From Mesorhizobium qingshengii (GTDB lineage Bacteria > Pseudomonadota > Alphaproteobacteria > Rhizobiales > Rhizobiaceae): a DNA stretch of 64,000 nucleotides. The DNA is taken from contig NZ_FMXM01000015.1 of the NCBI RefSeq assembly GCF_900103325.1, positions 1 to 64,000 on the forward strand, read 5' to 3'. Below are positions 46,436 through 55,293 of this stretch, in pieces. Every line of letters starts with the position of its first letter. The first letter of the stretch is position 1. The notes beneath the pieces were generated by a model. It worked only from the letters and a program-made list of their open reading frames with translations, did no database searches and had not been told where the DNA came from. Made by a program: the position numbers and the translations under genes.

Positions 46436-47199
46436 CAATCCTCCGAACCTAGATAGGCTTCGATGACCCTGGGATCTACGCGCACGACCTCTGGCCTCCC
46501 CTCGGCGATCTTCTGGCCGTAGTCAAACACCACAATCTTCTCCGACACCTGCATAACCAGGCCCATATCGTGCTCGATCAAAAGGACGGTGATGCCGGTC
46601 TCTTCGCGAATCCGACGGATCAAATGTACCAGATCCAGCTTCTCACGCTCGTTCAGGCCAGCGGCCGGCTCGTCTAGCAGGATGAGCTCGGGCGTCGACG
46701 CCAAGGCTCTTGCAAGTTCAAGTCGTCGCTGGTCGCCGTAGGATAGACCACCGGCAAGACGATGCGCATGCTCCGCGATGCCCACGAAATCGAGCCAGTG
46801 CGTTCCGACCGCACGTATCCTCTCCTCTTCGCGCAGCTGGGACGGCAAATGCAGGATTGCCGAGACAATGCCGTGGCGGCTACGGCAATGCTGCCCAGAC
46901 ATGACGTTTTCCAGAACGGACATTTCCTTGAACAGCCGGATGTTCTGAAATGTACGGGCAAGGCCGAGCGCGGTGATGCGATGCGGTGCCAAGCCCATGA
47001 TGGGCCGGCCGCCAAGTCTGATCGAACCGCCCTTCGGCTTGTAAAACCCGGTCAGGCAATTGAAGAGTGACGTTTTGCCAGCCCCGTTCGGCCCAATGAG
47101 GCTGTTGATGGCGCCCTTCTCAACCGAGAACGAGATGTCGTGAAGGACCTTCAGTCCCCCAAAACTGAGGCGCAGATCGCGTACTTCGAGCAAAGCCAT
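46435..47199 (-). CDS. livG: Branched-chain amino acid-type ABC transporter ATPase LivG
   Basis: ATPase of 254 aa paired with LivF. Walker A GPNGAGKTS is near residue 37, ARTFQNIRLFKEMSVLENV is the LivG-specific Q-loop region, the signature is LSYGDQRRLELARAL, and Walker B is LILLDEPAAGLNE. The ATG at 47199 lies 2 bp after the livM stop; the longer frame upstream is in livM antiphase and is rejected. Confidence 0.93.
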   Translation of the reverse strand: MALLEVRDLRLSFGGLKVLHDISFSVEKGAINSLIGPNGAGKTSLFNCLTGFYKPKGGSIRLGGRPIMGLAPHRITALGLARTFQNIRLFKEMSVLENVMSGQHCRSRHGIVSAILHLPSQLREEERIRAVGTHWLDFVGIAEHAHRLAGGLSYGDQRRLELARALASTPELILLDEPAAGLNEREKLDLVHLIRRIREETGITVLLIEHDMGLVMQVSEKIVVFDYGQKIAEGRPEVVRVDPRVIEAYLGSED

Positions 47200-47201
47200 G
47201 G

Positions 47202-48152
47202 TCAAACTCGCTTGTCCGGCCAGAGCCCATTCGGCCTGAAGAGCATGATTGCCAGCAGCGCAACCGCCGTCACCAATGGACGATAGGTGCCCGCCCCGCG
47301 CAGCACCTCTGGAAGCAAGGCCACTAGAATGGCACCCAGAACGACGCCAGGAATGCGACCCATGCCACCCAAGACGACACCGAGAAGGATGAGAAGCGAT
47401 TGGTTGAAGGTGAAGCTCTCCGGTGAGATGGCCGTCATTTTGGCGGCGTAGAGGCACCCAGCCACGGAAGCGATCACCGCCCCCATCATGTAGGCCTGCA
47501 GCTTGGCGGAGACACGGTTGATACCGATACCGGCGGCGGCGTCCTCATCATAGCGAACATAAAACCAAGCTCGTCCCATTCGTGATCGCTCGACGCTCAG
47601 GCAGACGAAGGCGGTTAGCAGTGCGAGCACCAGGAAGGCATAGTAGAAGTGCTGCACCTGCATCAGCTTGAAGCCGAAGATCTCCGGCCGCTCGATGCCG
47701 ACGAGGCCGCTGGCGCCACCGGTAATGTCGAGGTTGCGCGCGATGATGCGCACGATCTCGCCAAAGCCCAGCGTCACGATCGCCAGATAGTCGCTGCGCA
47801 GCCTCAAGGTCGGAGCACCGATGATGATGCCCGCCACGCAGGCAGCCGCCATGGCAACCGGGATAGTGAGCCAGAAATTGAACCCGAATTCCGCGGTCAG
47901 GATACCTGATGTGTAGGCGCCTACCGCGAAGAAGGCAGCGTAGCCGAGATCGAGCAGCCCCGCATAGCCGACGACAATGTTAAGGCCGAGGCATAGGACG
48001 ACATAGAGAAGTGCCGTAGTCGCCACCTCCGTCACATAGGCGTTGACGAATTGCGGCAGCACCACCGCGCCAGCTAGTGCCGCCAGCGCAACTGACCAGC
48101 GGATCAATCGCGGTCGCTTGGTCGCTTGCAAAATCGTTGCTCCGTCGACCAT
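47202..48152 (-). CDS. livM: Branched-chain amino acid-type ABC transporter permease LivM
   Basis: Inner-membrane permease of 316 aa with about nine hydrophobic segments. VVGYAGLLDLGYAAFFAVGAYTSGIL near residue 60 and SDYLAIVTLGFGEIVRII near 120 are LivM hallmarks. It abuts livH (shared base at 48152) and precedes livG. Confidence 0.92.
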   Translation of the reverse strand: MVDGATILQATKRPRLIRWSVALAALAGAVVLPQFVNAYVTEVATTALLYVVLCLGLNIVVGYAGLLDLGYAAFFAVGAYTSGILTAEFGFNFWLTIPVAMAAACVAGIIIGAPTLRLRSDYLAIVTLGFGEIVRIIARNLDITGGASGLVGIERPEIFGFKLMQVQHFYYAFLVLALLTAFVCLSVERSRMGRAWFYVRYDEDAAAGIGINRVSAKLQAYMMGAVIASVAGCLYAAKMTAISPESFTFNQSLLILLGVVLGGMGRIPGVVLGAILVALLPEVLRGAGTYRPLVTAVALLAIMLFRPNGLWPDKRV

Positions 48153-49063
48153 TACACGCGCTCCACAACAGAGCGTCCAAGAAGACCGGTCGGCTTGAAC
48201 ACAAGGAACAGGATAAGGGTCCCAAACACGAAGACGTCACGCCACTCCGATCCAACGAAGGGCAAGGACGATCCGTAAGCCTCGAGTAGGCCGAGCAGCA
48301 GGCCGCCGAGCATGGCGCCGGGCACGCTGCCAATGCCGCCTATGACCGCGGCGGTGAAGGCCTTCAGCCCCATGATGAATCCCATGAAGAAATGCACACT
48401 GCCATAATAGGCACCGGCCATGACCCCGCCGCCGGCGGCGAGCGCCGAGCCCATGAAGAAGGTCAATGCGATCACCCGGTCGACATCGATGCCCATCAGG
48501 CGGCTCGCCCCCATGTCGATCGACACGGCACGCATCGCCTTGCCGTACATGGTGCGTGAGACGAAGGCCTGCATGCCGGCCATGAGAGCGATCGAGGCCG
48601 CGACAAGCAGCATCTGAGTGTAGGTGATGTGAACGGTGGAAATGTCGACACCGGCGAAACCAAGGTCGGTGTTGAATGCAAAATGCCGCCCACCCGTCAG
48701 GGCGAGTGCCGTGCCGTTCAAGACCATCGAGGCACCAAGCGCCGTGATAAGAATGGAGAGGCGCGGCGCATTTCGCATCGGACGATAGGCGAAGCGTTCG
48801 ATGACGACGCCGAGCAAGCCGACAACCAACATCGACACCAGCAGGGCGCAGACCACCCCAAACCAGCCGTTACCGACCCATAGGCCCATGAAGGAAAACA
48901 CGATCAGCCCAACGAAGGCACCATTCATGTAGATGTCGCCATGGGCGAAGTTCAGAAGCTTGATGACGCCAAAGACCATGCTATAGCCAAGCGCGATCAG
49001 GGCATAGAACGATCCTACGATAAGGCCGTTCACCAGTTGCTGAATAACCAGGTCGAGCGTCAT
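48152..49063 (-). CDS. livH: Branched-chain amino acid-type ABC transporter permease LivH
   Basis: Inner-membrane permease of 303 aa. The N-terminus QQLVNGLIVGSFYALIALGYSMVFGVIKLLNFAHGDIYM is the diagnostic LivH sequence spread over residues 7-45, and GKAMRAVSIDMGASRLMGID near 175 is the coupling loop. It is separated from the binding-protein gene by 118 bp that hold a stem-loop, while livHMGF are tightly packed. Confidence 0.92.
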   Translation of the reverse strand: MTLDLVIQQLVNGLIVGSFYALIALGYSMVFGVIKLLNFAHGDIYMNGAFVGLIVFSFMGLWVGNGWFGVVCALLVSMLVVGLLGVVIERFAYRPMRNAPRLSILITALGASMVLNGTALALTGGRHFAFNTDLGFAGVDISTVHITYTQMLLVAASIALMAGMQAFVSRTMYGKAMRAVSIDMGASRLMGIDVDRVIALTFFMGSALAAGGGVMAGAYYGSVHFFMGFIMGLKAFTAAVIGGIGSVPGAMLGGLLLGLLEAYGSSLPFVGSEWRDVFVFGTLILFLVFKPTGLLGRSVVERV

Positions 49064-49135
49064 TGATGCTCCGGGTGCAGAATTGAGGAAGTCTTGCCAG
49101 GCGCAGCTCAGTGCGCATCAGGCAATCGGCAACAA

Positions 49136-49165
49136 CGCCGAGGCGGCACAAGACCTACCTCGGCG
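49136..49165 (-). promoter_or_regulatory. Stem-loop between livK and livH
   Basis: Perfect 8-bp arms CGCCGAGG and CCTCGGCG with a 14-base loop lie 16 bp after the livK stop. No U-run follows on the minus strand, so partial termination or 3'-end protection of the livK message, giving more binding protein than permease, is more likely than full termination. Confidence 0.5.
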
Positions 49166-49181
49166 CCAACCTGTTTCGCCC

Positions 49182-50291
49182 TTATTCGACCGCCACCCAT
49201 TTGCCACCCTTGGCGATTACCGGGCGGAAGTTCGACGTCTGAAGTGTGTTCTTGTCGGTGAACTTGATTTCACCGGCAATGCCTTTGAAGTCGCTTGCCT
49301 TGAGCGCCTCTATGATCGCCTTTTGATCCGCCGACTTGGCCCGCGAGATGGCATCGACGATCAGGTCGCCGACGTCATGGGAGAGAGCTGCATATGCGCC
49401 GGCGTCACGGCCATAGGCTTCCTTGTACTTGGCCTTGAAGTCGCTCGCGCCAGACAAAAGGTCGACGGTGGGTGGGGACAGTAGATATACGCCCTCACCG
49501 GCTGAACCGGCGATTTCTAGATACTCGGGCGAATTGTTGCCGTCACCAAGTACCATGCCGCCTTGGAACCCGGCCTGCCGAAGCTGCTTCGTAAGCAAAG
49601 CACCGCCTGCATGGTAAGCTGTCCAGAAAACGGCATCGGCGCCGCTTGCCTTGACCTTTGTGACGACCGCCGAGTAGTCCTGCTCGCCCGCGGTTGTCGT
49701 TTCCCTGGCGGTAACCTCCCCGCCAGCGACTTTAAAGGCGTCGGCAGTCAGCTTGGCCAGGTCGGACGAATACGCATCGCCTTCGTCAATGATCGCGACC
49801 TTGCTGTAGCCATTCTTCTTGAAGAGGTCGACGGCCGTTGTCGCCTGCATGTCTCCGGTCGAATTGGCGAGGAAGGCGTTGCCCTGATTGGCGCTCACCA
49901 GTTTGGTCGAATTCGCGCCGATGATAACGAACGGAATGCCGGCGTCACCATAGATCTTCAATGTCGGCAAGACAGCACCCGAGCAATAGCCGCCGACGAT
50001 AGCGGTCACCCCCTCCGAGACAAGCTTGCTGCCAGCGGTTACCGCCTGTTGCGGATCGCAAGCGTCGTCGGCGGTCGTAGTGATGATCTTGTCGCCGTTG
50101 ACGCCGCCTTTGGCATTGGCAGCGTCGATCGCCATCTTCACGGCGTTTTCCATATCTTGCCCCTCGCTGGCCAGTTGGCCAGTCATCGGAGCGACAATGC
50201 CGATCTTGATGTCCGCAGCCGCAGCCACCGTTGTCATGACCAACCCGGCAAGGGCGGTCGCACAGGCAAGCGTTTTGAAGGAAACAACCAT
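49182..50291 (-). CDS. livK: Branched-chain amino acid-type ABC transporter substrate-binding protein
   Basis: Periplasmic binding protein of 369 aa. Signal peptide VSFKTLACATALAGLVMTTVAAA with cleavage near residue 26, then DIKIGIVAPMTGQLASEGQDMENAVKMAID, the standard Leu/Ile/Val-binding start. GGYCSGAVLPTLKIYGDAGIPFV near residue 100 lines the ligand cleft. The ATG at 50291 follows GGAGAG. HAAT binding proteins take many ligands besides branched-chain amino acids; in this catabolic cluster the ligand may be an amide, lactam or modified amino acid. The livK name is by family only. Confidence 0.88.
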   Translation of the reverse strand: MVVSFKTLACATALAGLVMTTVAAAADIKIGIVAPMTGQLASEGQDMENAVKMAIDAANAKGGVNGDKIITTTADDACDPQQAVTAGSKLVSEGVTAIVGGYCSGAVLPTLKIYGDAGIPFVIIGANSTKLVSANQGNAFLANSTGDMQATTAVDLFKKNGYSKVAIIDEGDAYSSDLAKLTADAFKVAGGEVTARETTTAGEQDYSAVVTKVKASGADAVFWTAYHAGGALLTKQLRQAGFQGGMVLGDGNNSPEYLEIAGSAGEGVYLLSPPTVDLLSGASDFKAKYKEAYGRDAGAYAALSHDVGDLIVDAISRAKSADQKAIIEALKASDFKGIAGEIKFTDKNTLQTSNFRPVIAKGGKWVAVE

Positions 50292-50406
50292 AATTCTCTC
50301 CATTTTCCCCTGTTGGCGCATCCGGGTAACATGCCCGCAATGCATTCTGCTTGTTACCTAACCGCTTGTGGGAGGTATGGCGTGACTTCCCCCCTTGGCC
50401 GGTGGA

Positions 50407-51042
50407 TCAATGAGTGCCGCGGGGCGGGTTGGCATACGCCCCCTGATAGCGTTTCTCTTTGATGGTCTGCATGATTTCGGCCTCGCGCGCTTCTTGTGCA
50501 CGCACGGCGACCAGCAGCGCGGCGGCTCCATCGACTGGAAAGGCCACGACGCCATCCTCGTCGCCCACAACGATGTCTCCCGGACTGACGACCATGCCGC
50601 CTACGCACACCGGGACATTGATAGCTCCGGGGCCATCCTTGTAGGGTCCAAGATGGATGGCAGACCGTGCAAAGCATGGAAAACCATTGCGGCCGATGGC
50701 ACCGGCGTCGCGGATAGCGCCGTCGATGACGATGCCGGCAGCGCCGCGCGAGGCTGCAACGCTCGTCATTATCTCGCCGACCAGCGCACGCCCCTCATAT
50801 CCACCGCCATCGACAACAATGACATCCCCCGGCTGCAAGAGATCGAGTGCACGGTGGATGAATTGGTTGTCTCCCGCTCGCGTCCTGACCGTCAGCGCCC
50901 TGCCCGCCATCACGCCGCTGAGCCTATGGAATGGCCGCAGTCCGACGGCTCCGGGGACACGAGCGAGGTTATCGCTGATCAGCGGCGTTGCAAAAGCGCG
51001 GAACGCATCAACAAGCTCGCTTTCCCGAGACACATCCGCCAT
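50407..51042 (-). CDS. RraA-like / HMG-aldolase family protein
   Basis: Protein of 211 aa of the RraA/4-hydroxy-4-methyl-2-oxoglutarate aldolase superfamily. LISDNLARVPGAVGLRP near the start, GDVIVVDGGGYEGRALVGEIMTSVAASRGAAGIVIDGAIRD around residues 73-112, and PGDIVVGDEDGVVAFP near 155 are family hallmarks; Arg and Asp of DGAIRD are the expected catalytic and metal residues. In a catabolic cluster it is more likely a pyruvate-type aldolase or oxaloacetate decarboxylase than an RNase E regulator. It starts the liv operon, 115 bp before livK, and has an operator-like palindrome 27 bp upstream of its ATG. Confidence 0.85.
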   Translation of the reverse strand: MADVSRESELVDAFRAFATPLISDNLARVPGAVGLRPFHRLSGVMAGRALTVRTRAGDNQFIHRALDLLQPGDVIVVDGGGYEGRALVGEIMTSVAASRGAAGIVIDGAIRDAGAIGRNGFPCFARSAIHLGPYKDGPGAINVPVCVGGMVVSPGDIVVGDEDGVVAFPVDGAAALLVAVRAQEAREAEIMQTIKEKRYQGAYANPPRGTH

Positions 51043-51068
51043 CGCCGCTCTCCCTCATTCGGTGAAAT

Positions 51069-51093
51069 GTGTGAATATATTATCCAATCACAC
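51069..51093. promoter_or_regulatory. Operator-like palindrome A (rraA-liv operon)
   Basis: The core TGAATA-TAT-TATCCA (51072-51086) matches operator B with one change per arm set, and outer arms GTGTGA/TCACAC (51069-51074, 51088-51093) add a second symmetry. It lies 27 bp upstream of the RraA-like start. It is the likely target of the GntR/FCD regulator at 61011. Confidence 0.55.
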
Positions 51094-51232
51094 TTACGAC
51101 ACAAAAGTCAACCGACCTAAAATGGTCCACTGAAAAAAGCCTAAGACCGCTCAGGACTGCCTTTAGATCGACCCGGCGGGTCATTTGCCCTCGCCGCTCG
51201 GGCTTGCCATATAACCCAAGTTTACGATAGAT

Positions 51233-51247
51233 TGGATAACATATCCA
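51233..51247. promoter_or_regulatory. Operator-like palindrome B (SDR-pxpBC operon)
   Basis: Perfect TGGATA-ACA-TATCCA palindrome, 33 bp upstream of the SDR GTG. It is the clearest copy of a motif seen upstream of three operons in this island. The spacing is typical of GntR-family operators (6-bp half sites with a short spacer). Confidence 0.62.
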
Positions 51248-51279
51248 TTTGGTAAGCAATCTCGAAAAAAGGAACCGCC

Positions 51280-52056
51280 GTGAAGCACGCAGGAAAAGTC
51301 GTGATCGTAACCGGAGCAGCACAAGGGTTAGGTCTTGCCTGTGCCGAGCGCTTTCATGCCGACGGTGCAAATGTCGTGCTTGTCGACGTAAAGGCAGATC
51401 GCGGCCGCGAGCATGCCGAACGTCTCGGCGATCGCGCCTTCTGGCTATCGGCGGATCTCTCCGAATGCACCAAGGAAATGGCGGCCGACATCGTTACCCA
51501 GACCAAGAAGCGGTTCGGCGGCGTGGACGTGCTCATCAACAATGCCGGCGTCATCCACCTGGATGATTTCGTCGACTTCCCCGAGGAAGCTTTCGACTGG
51601 GTCCAGCGTGTCAATCTCAAGGCGCCCTTCCTTATCGGTCAGGCGGTGGCACGGGTCATGATCGCACAGGGGCGTGGCGGCTCGATCATCAACATGTCGT
51701 CGATCAACGCCATTCTGGCCATTCCAAACTCGGTGGCCTATGCCGTATCCAAGGGCGGCATCAAGCAACTAACGGCAGTCATGGCCGTTGGATTGATCCC
51801 GCACAACATCCGCGTCAATGCCATCGGCCCTGGCACCATCCTGACCGATATGGTCAAGAACTCAGTTATGGCGAGTGAGGAGCAGCGCAAGACGATTCTG
51901 TCGCGCACGCCAAGCGGCAGATGCGGTCAGCCCTCGGAGATTGCCAGCGTCGCTTCATTTCTCGCCAGCGACGATGCCTCCTACATTGTAGGCCAGACAA
52001 TCTATCCCGACGGCGGGCGCCTCGTCCTGAACTACACGGTGCCGGTCAAGGATTGA
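51280..52056 (+). CDS. Short-chain dehydrogenase/reductase
   Basis: Classical SDR of 258 aa, NAD(P)-dependent. The cofactor motif VTGAAQGLGLACAERF is at residues 10-25, INNAGVI near 86, catalytic Ser in NMSSINAILA near 140, and Y-x3-K in AYAVSKGGIKQL near 155. The start is GTG at 51280 with AAAGGA upstream. The C-terminus LNYTVPVKD is nearly the same as that of the second SDR (62167-62946), showing common ancestry and perhaps related substrates. It opens the operon SDR - pxpB - pxpC - epoxide hydrolase-like gene. Confidence 0.9.
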   Translation: MKHAGKVVIVTGAAQGLGLACAERFHADGANVVLVDVKADRGREHAERLGDRAFWLSADLSECTKEMAADIVTQTKKRFGGVDVLINNAGVIHLDDFVDFPEEAFDWVQRVNLKAPFLIGQAVARVMIAQGRGGSIINMSSINAILAIPNSVAYAVSKGGIKQLTAVMAVGLIPHNIRVNAIGPGTILTDMVKNSVMASEEQRKTILSRTPSGRCGQPSEIASVASFLASDDASYIVGQTIYPDGGRLVLNYTVPVKD

Positions 52057-52063
52057 TCATATC

Positions 52064-52726
52064 ATGGCTACCGAGACGCCTCGCATCAGTCTTGCAGGAT
52101 TGGGCGCGCTGCTAGTCGATGGCGCGCAGGGCACTTTCAGCGATTCAACCCAGGAGTTGGTCTGGGCGGTTGCGAACACCGCGCTGACCCTTGAAGGTGT
52201 GCGAGAAGCCGTGCCTGGCATGAACAACCTGCTCGTGGTGTTTGACCCGCTCGCCGTGGACCCGCAAACCATTGCCGAGCAGCTGAAGTCGCTCTGGGGC
52301 AGCACCGATGCCCACGCGGTAGCTGGCGCGCATCACACTATTCCCGTCAGCTATGGCGGCGAACGGGGTGAGGATCTTGCTGGCTGGGCCGCGCATTGCT
52401 GTATGTCAGTCGACGAGGCCGTCCAGCGTCACGCCGCGGCCACCTACACCGTTGCAGCCATTGGCGCCATGCCAGGCTTTCCCTATCTGTCCGGTCTAGA
52501 CCCACAGCTTGCCTGGGCAAGGCGCGGCACACCTCGCCTCAAAGTGGCAGAGGGCGCCGTTATCATCGGTGGCCCGCAAGCGGGCATCATGCCGATGACC
52601 GCCCCCTCCGGTTGGCACATTCTCGGCCATACGGACATAAAGCTCTTTGACGTTAATGCGCAATCGCCTGTGCTGCTGAGACCCGGAGACAAGATCCGAT
52701 TCGCTATTTCGGAGATCCGAGCATGA
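52064..52726 (+). CDS. pxpB: PxpB / KipI family (AHS1) protein
   Basis: Protein of 220 aa of the allophanate-hydrolase subunit 1/KipI family. HTIPVSYGGERGEDLAGWAAHC near residue 90, FPYLSGLDPQLAWARRGTPRLKVAEGAVIIGGPQAGIMP spanning residues 140-185, and PSGWHILGHTD are characteristic. With PxpC it forms the known PxpBC subunit of prokaryotic 5-oxoprolinase; the same fold is the carboxyltransferase part of urea carboxylase. It overlaps pxpC by 4 bp. In view of the biotin carboxylase genes nearby, N-carboxylation of an amide or lactam is a plausible reaction. Confidence 0.88.
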   Translation: MATETPRISLAGLGALLVDGAQGTFSDSTQELVWAVANTALTLEGVREAVPGMNNLLVVFDPLAVDPQTIAEQLKSLWGSTDAHAVAGAHHTIPVSYGGERGEDLAGWAAHCCMSVDEAVQRHAAATYTVAAIGAMPGFPYLSGLDPQLAWARRGTPRLKVAEGAVIIGGPQAGIMPMTAPSGWHILGHTDIKLFDVNAQSPVLLRPGDKIRFAISEIRA

Positions 52727-53742
52727 TCGAGATCCTTACTACCGGCCTACCGAACACGGTTCAGGACCTCGGCCGGCCCGGCTATCTGGCGCTGGGTGTC
52801 AGCCGTAGCGGCGCCATGGACAAGGACGCGCTGGCAATCGCCAATCTTATGCTTGGCAATGATCCTTCCGCAGCCGGGATCGAGGTGGCGATGCATCCAT
52901 TCCGCCTTCGCGCGCTCGTAGACACCGCTGTCGCCATCACTGGCGCCTGTTGCGTCGCAAGCGTCGGCGGCCGCCCCTGCCCGCCATGGTGGGCCACGAT
53001 TATCCGCGCAGGCGAGACTGTTGTCCTCGAAGCCCCCCGCTTCGGTGCTCGGTCCTACATCGCCTTTGCTGGCGGACTTGATCTGCACCCAATCATGGGC
53101 TCGTGCGCGACAGACGTGAAAAGCAATTTCGGCGGCCTTGCGGGACGCGGTCTCTCCCGCGGTGACAGGCTTGCACTAAACCCAGCGGAATACCGCCTGC
53201 CGTCAAGCGGTCTTGGTGTGGCGTTAGAGGAGAGGCGCGGCGCGGCGGATGGCTTTGCCTCGGCAATCGAACTGCGTGTGCTTCCGGCAGCCGAGTTCGA
53301 CGCCTTCACGCCTGCTTCCCAGGCAGCCTTCAGTGGCAGCGACTGGAGCATTGCCAACGAAGCCAACCGCATGGGATATCGCCTGTCCGGAGAAACGCTC
53401 TCGCTTGCCTCGCCCCTGGAATTACTTTCGCACGGCATCGTACCGGGCACCGTCCAGGTGCCCCCGTCCGGCCAGCCGATCATCCAGCTCGCCGATGCCA
53501 ACACGTGTGGCGGCTACCCAAAGATCGCAACAGTGATCGAGGCCGATTTGTGGCGTCTCGCGCAGGCACCCATCGGGGCACGGCTGCGCTTTATTTGTGT
53601 TTCAATTGAAGTGGCGACAGAAGCGCTTCGTAGCATTCACAGGTGGCGTCACGCCTTTGTCGCAGCCCGCAAACAGATGACTGGAAGCCGCGGCCAAGTC
53701 GATATTTTGCAAGACAGTGTGACAGACGCTCAAAGGACTTGA
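52723..53742 (+). CDS. pxpC: PxpC / KipA family (AHS2) protein
   Basis: Protein of 339 aa of the allophanate-hydrolase subunit 2/KipA family. TTGLPNTVQDLGRPGYLALGVSRSGAMDKDAL at the start, AFAGGLDLHPIMGSCATDVKSNFGGLAGR near residue 110-140, and PPSGQPIIQLADANTCGGYPKIATVIEADL near 245-275 are the family signatures. It completes the PxpB-PxpC complex. It ends 88 bp before the epoxide hydrolase-like gene on the same strand. Confidence 0.9.
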   Translation: MIEILTTGLPNTVQDLGRPGYLALGVSRSGAMDKDALAIANLMLGNDPSAAGIEVAMHPFRLRALVDTAVAITGACCVASVGGRPCPPWWATIIRAGETVVLEAPRFGARSYIAFAGGLDLHPIMGSCATDVKSNFGGLAGRGLSRGDRLALNPAEYRLPSSGLGVALEERRGAADGFASAIELRVLPAAEFDAFTPASQAAFSGSDWSIANEANRMGYRLSGETLSLASPLELLSHGIVPGTVQVPPSGQPIIQLADANTCGGYPKIATVIEADLWRLAQAPIGARLRFICVSIEVATEALRSIHRWRHAFVAARKQMTGSRGQVDILQDSVTDAQRT

Positions 53743-53830
53743 TCACGCTCTTCTTCGTCAAAGGACTGCGATTAGGCCAGCGATTTCCGCATCCGCTTTA
53801 TTCGCAACGTAGCAGCGAGCATATACGTTC

Positions 53831-55000
53831 ATGGAAATTCGCCCTTTCACGATCCATGTTGCCCAGACCGATATCGACGAATTGCAGAGGCGCATTGCAA
53901 ACTGGCGTGAGCCAGACCAATTGCCGGGAATTGGGTGGGCTCAGGGAACGGAGCACGAGGAACTGCGTCGAGTCGTCCAGCACTGGCGAACGGGCTTCGA
54001 CTGGCGCAGCCATGAGGCCTCCTGGAACACCCATCCGCACTACCGGACAGATATCGGTGGCGAAACCATCCACTTCATCCACGCACGCGCCGCTATTCCG
54101 ACCGACAAGACAATCATACTTACCCACGGCTGGCCAGGCAGTTTCCTTGAGTTTGGCAGGCTTCTTCCACTCCTTCGCGATCCGGCCTCGCATGGCGGCA
54201 AGGAAGAGGATGCCTTCAACGTGGTGATCCCATCCATACCGGGGTACGGCTTTTCAAGTCGGCCAAGCAAGCCTGGTCTCAACCTGTTCGCCATTGCCAA
54301 CCTCTGGGCCGAATTAATGAACCGGTTGGGCTACGATCGGTATCTGGCACAAGGCGGCGATCTCGGCGCCAGCGTGGCGACATGTCTGGCACATGCCGAC
54401 GCTCGCCATGTTGCCGGGGTGCATCTCAATTTCATCCCCGGCACGTTCTCGCCACCGCATGATGCAAGTCCAGCCGGCGATCTGACCGCTGAAGAACGCG
54501 CTTTCCTCCAACTAAAAGCAAAATGGGCGGATCTGCACGGCGCATACGGTCATATCCAAGCTACGCGTCCGCAAACACTTGCCTACGGCCTGACGGATTC
54601 GCCCGTTGGGCTCGCGGCATGGATGATCGAGAAGTTTCGTGAGTGGAGCGACTGCGGTGGCAATCTGAGCAGTGCCACATTTTCGCAGGACGACATGCTC
54701 GCAAACATCTCACTGTACTGGTTCACCCGGACCATTGCCTCGTCCATGCGCCTCTATTGGGAAACTCGCGCCCGCCCACTTGCGTTCCCACCAGGCACTG
54801 CGATCGACGTTCCGCTTGCATTGGCTTTGTTTCCGAAAGAATTGCCGATGCCGCCAAGGAGCTGGGTCGAGCGCGTGTTTCGAGATGTGCGCCGATGGAC
54901 GGCGATGCCGCGCGGCGGCCATTTTGCAGCTCTCGAAGAGCCTCTCCTGATGGCAAATGACCTGAGAGCCTTCGCCAGGGACCTGGAGTTTTCCTGTTAG
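53831..55000 (+). CDS. Epoxide hydrolase N-terminal-domain alpha/beta hydrolase
   Basis: Alpha/beta hydrolase of 389 aa of the microsomal epoxide hydrolase type. An N-terminal EHN domain (IRPFTIHVAQTDIDELQRRI...) is followed by the hydrolase core: oxyanion motif LTHGWPGSFLEF near residue 98, nucleophile Asp in AQGGDLGASVATCLA near 175, and the catalytic His in MPRGGHFAALEEP near 365. It would hydrolyse an epoxide or a related ester/lactone. No signal peptide is seen. It is probably the last intact gene of the SDR-pxpBC operon; its link to the other enzymes is unclear. Confidence 0.85.
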   Translation: MEIRPFTIHVAQTDIDELQRRIANWREPDQLPGIGWAQGTEHEELRRVVQHWRTGFDWRSHEASWNTHPHYRTDIGGETIHFIHARAAIPTDKTIILTHGWPGSFLEFGRLLPLLRDPASHGGKEEDAFNVVIPSIPGYGFSSRPSKPGLNLFAIANLWAELMNRLGYDRYLAQGGDLGASVATCLAHADARHVAGVHLNFIPGTFSPPHDASPAGDLTAEERAFLQLKAKWADLHGAYGHIQATRPQTLAYGLTDSPVGLAAWMIEKFREWSDCGGNLSSATFSQDDMLANISLYWFTRTIASSMRLYWETRARPLAFPPGTAIDVPLALALFPKELPMPPRSWVERVFRDVRRWTAMPRGGHFAALEEPLLMANDLRAFARDLEFSC

Positions 55001-55030
55001 GCGAGTGTGCAACGGCTCAAGAGGGATAAA

Positions 55031-55260
55031 ATGGGTAGAGCCATTGTCCTAAACATCGATGCCTTGCATGAGCTCGTCTATGCAATTTTCGGTAAGGCTG
55101 GATTGAACCCTATCCAGGCCAGCGCCCATCGTACAGGTCATCGTCGCAGCGGAACGAGACGCGCCTGCAAGTCATATGGTGTCTACCGGATTGAAGGAGT
55201 CCTGCGGACGACCTCGCGGGCATCGCCCCAGCGACGTCTGGCTTTGAAATGGCGGTGACT
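55031..55260 (+). pseudogene. Remnant of an Ldh2/DpkA-family reductase (piperideine/pyrroline-2-carboxylate type)
   Basis: After a good ribosome-binding site the frame reads ALHELVYAIFGKAGLNPIQASA. The family's next segment continues in the +1 frame (PIVQVIVAAERDA) and then returns to the first frame (CKSYGVYRIEGVLRTT). This pattern of AIF...AAERD...KSxGVYRxxGxLRT matches the N-terminus of the malate/L-lactate dehydrogenase-like family that includes delta1-piperideine-2-carboxylate reductase. At least two frameshifts and loss of some 250 downstream residues make it non-functional. It abuts the 3' end of pxpA on the other strand. Confidence 0.65.
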
Positions 55261-55293
55261 ACCCCGTTCGACCCGCCGTATACTAGGTTGTGC

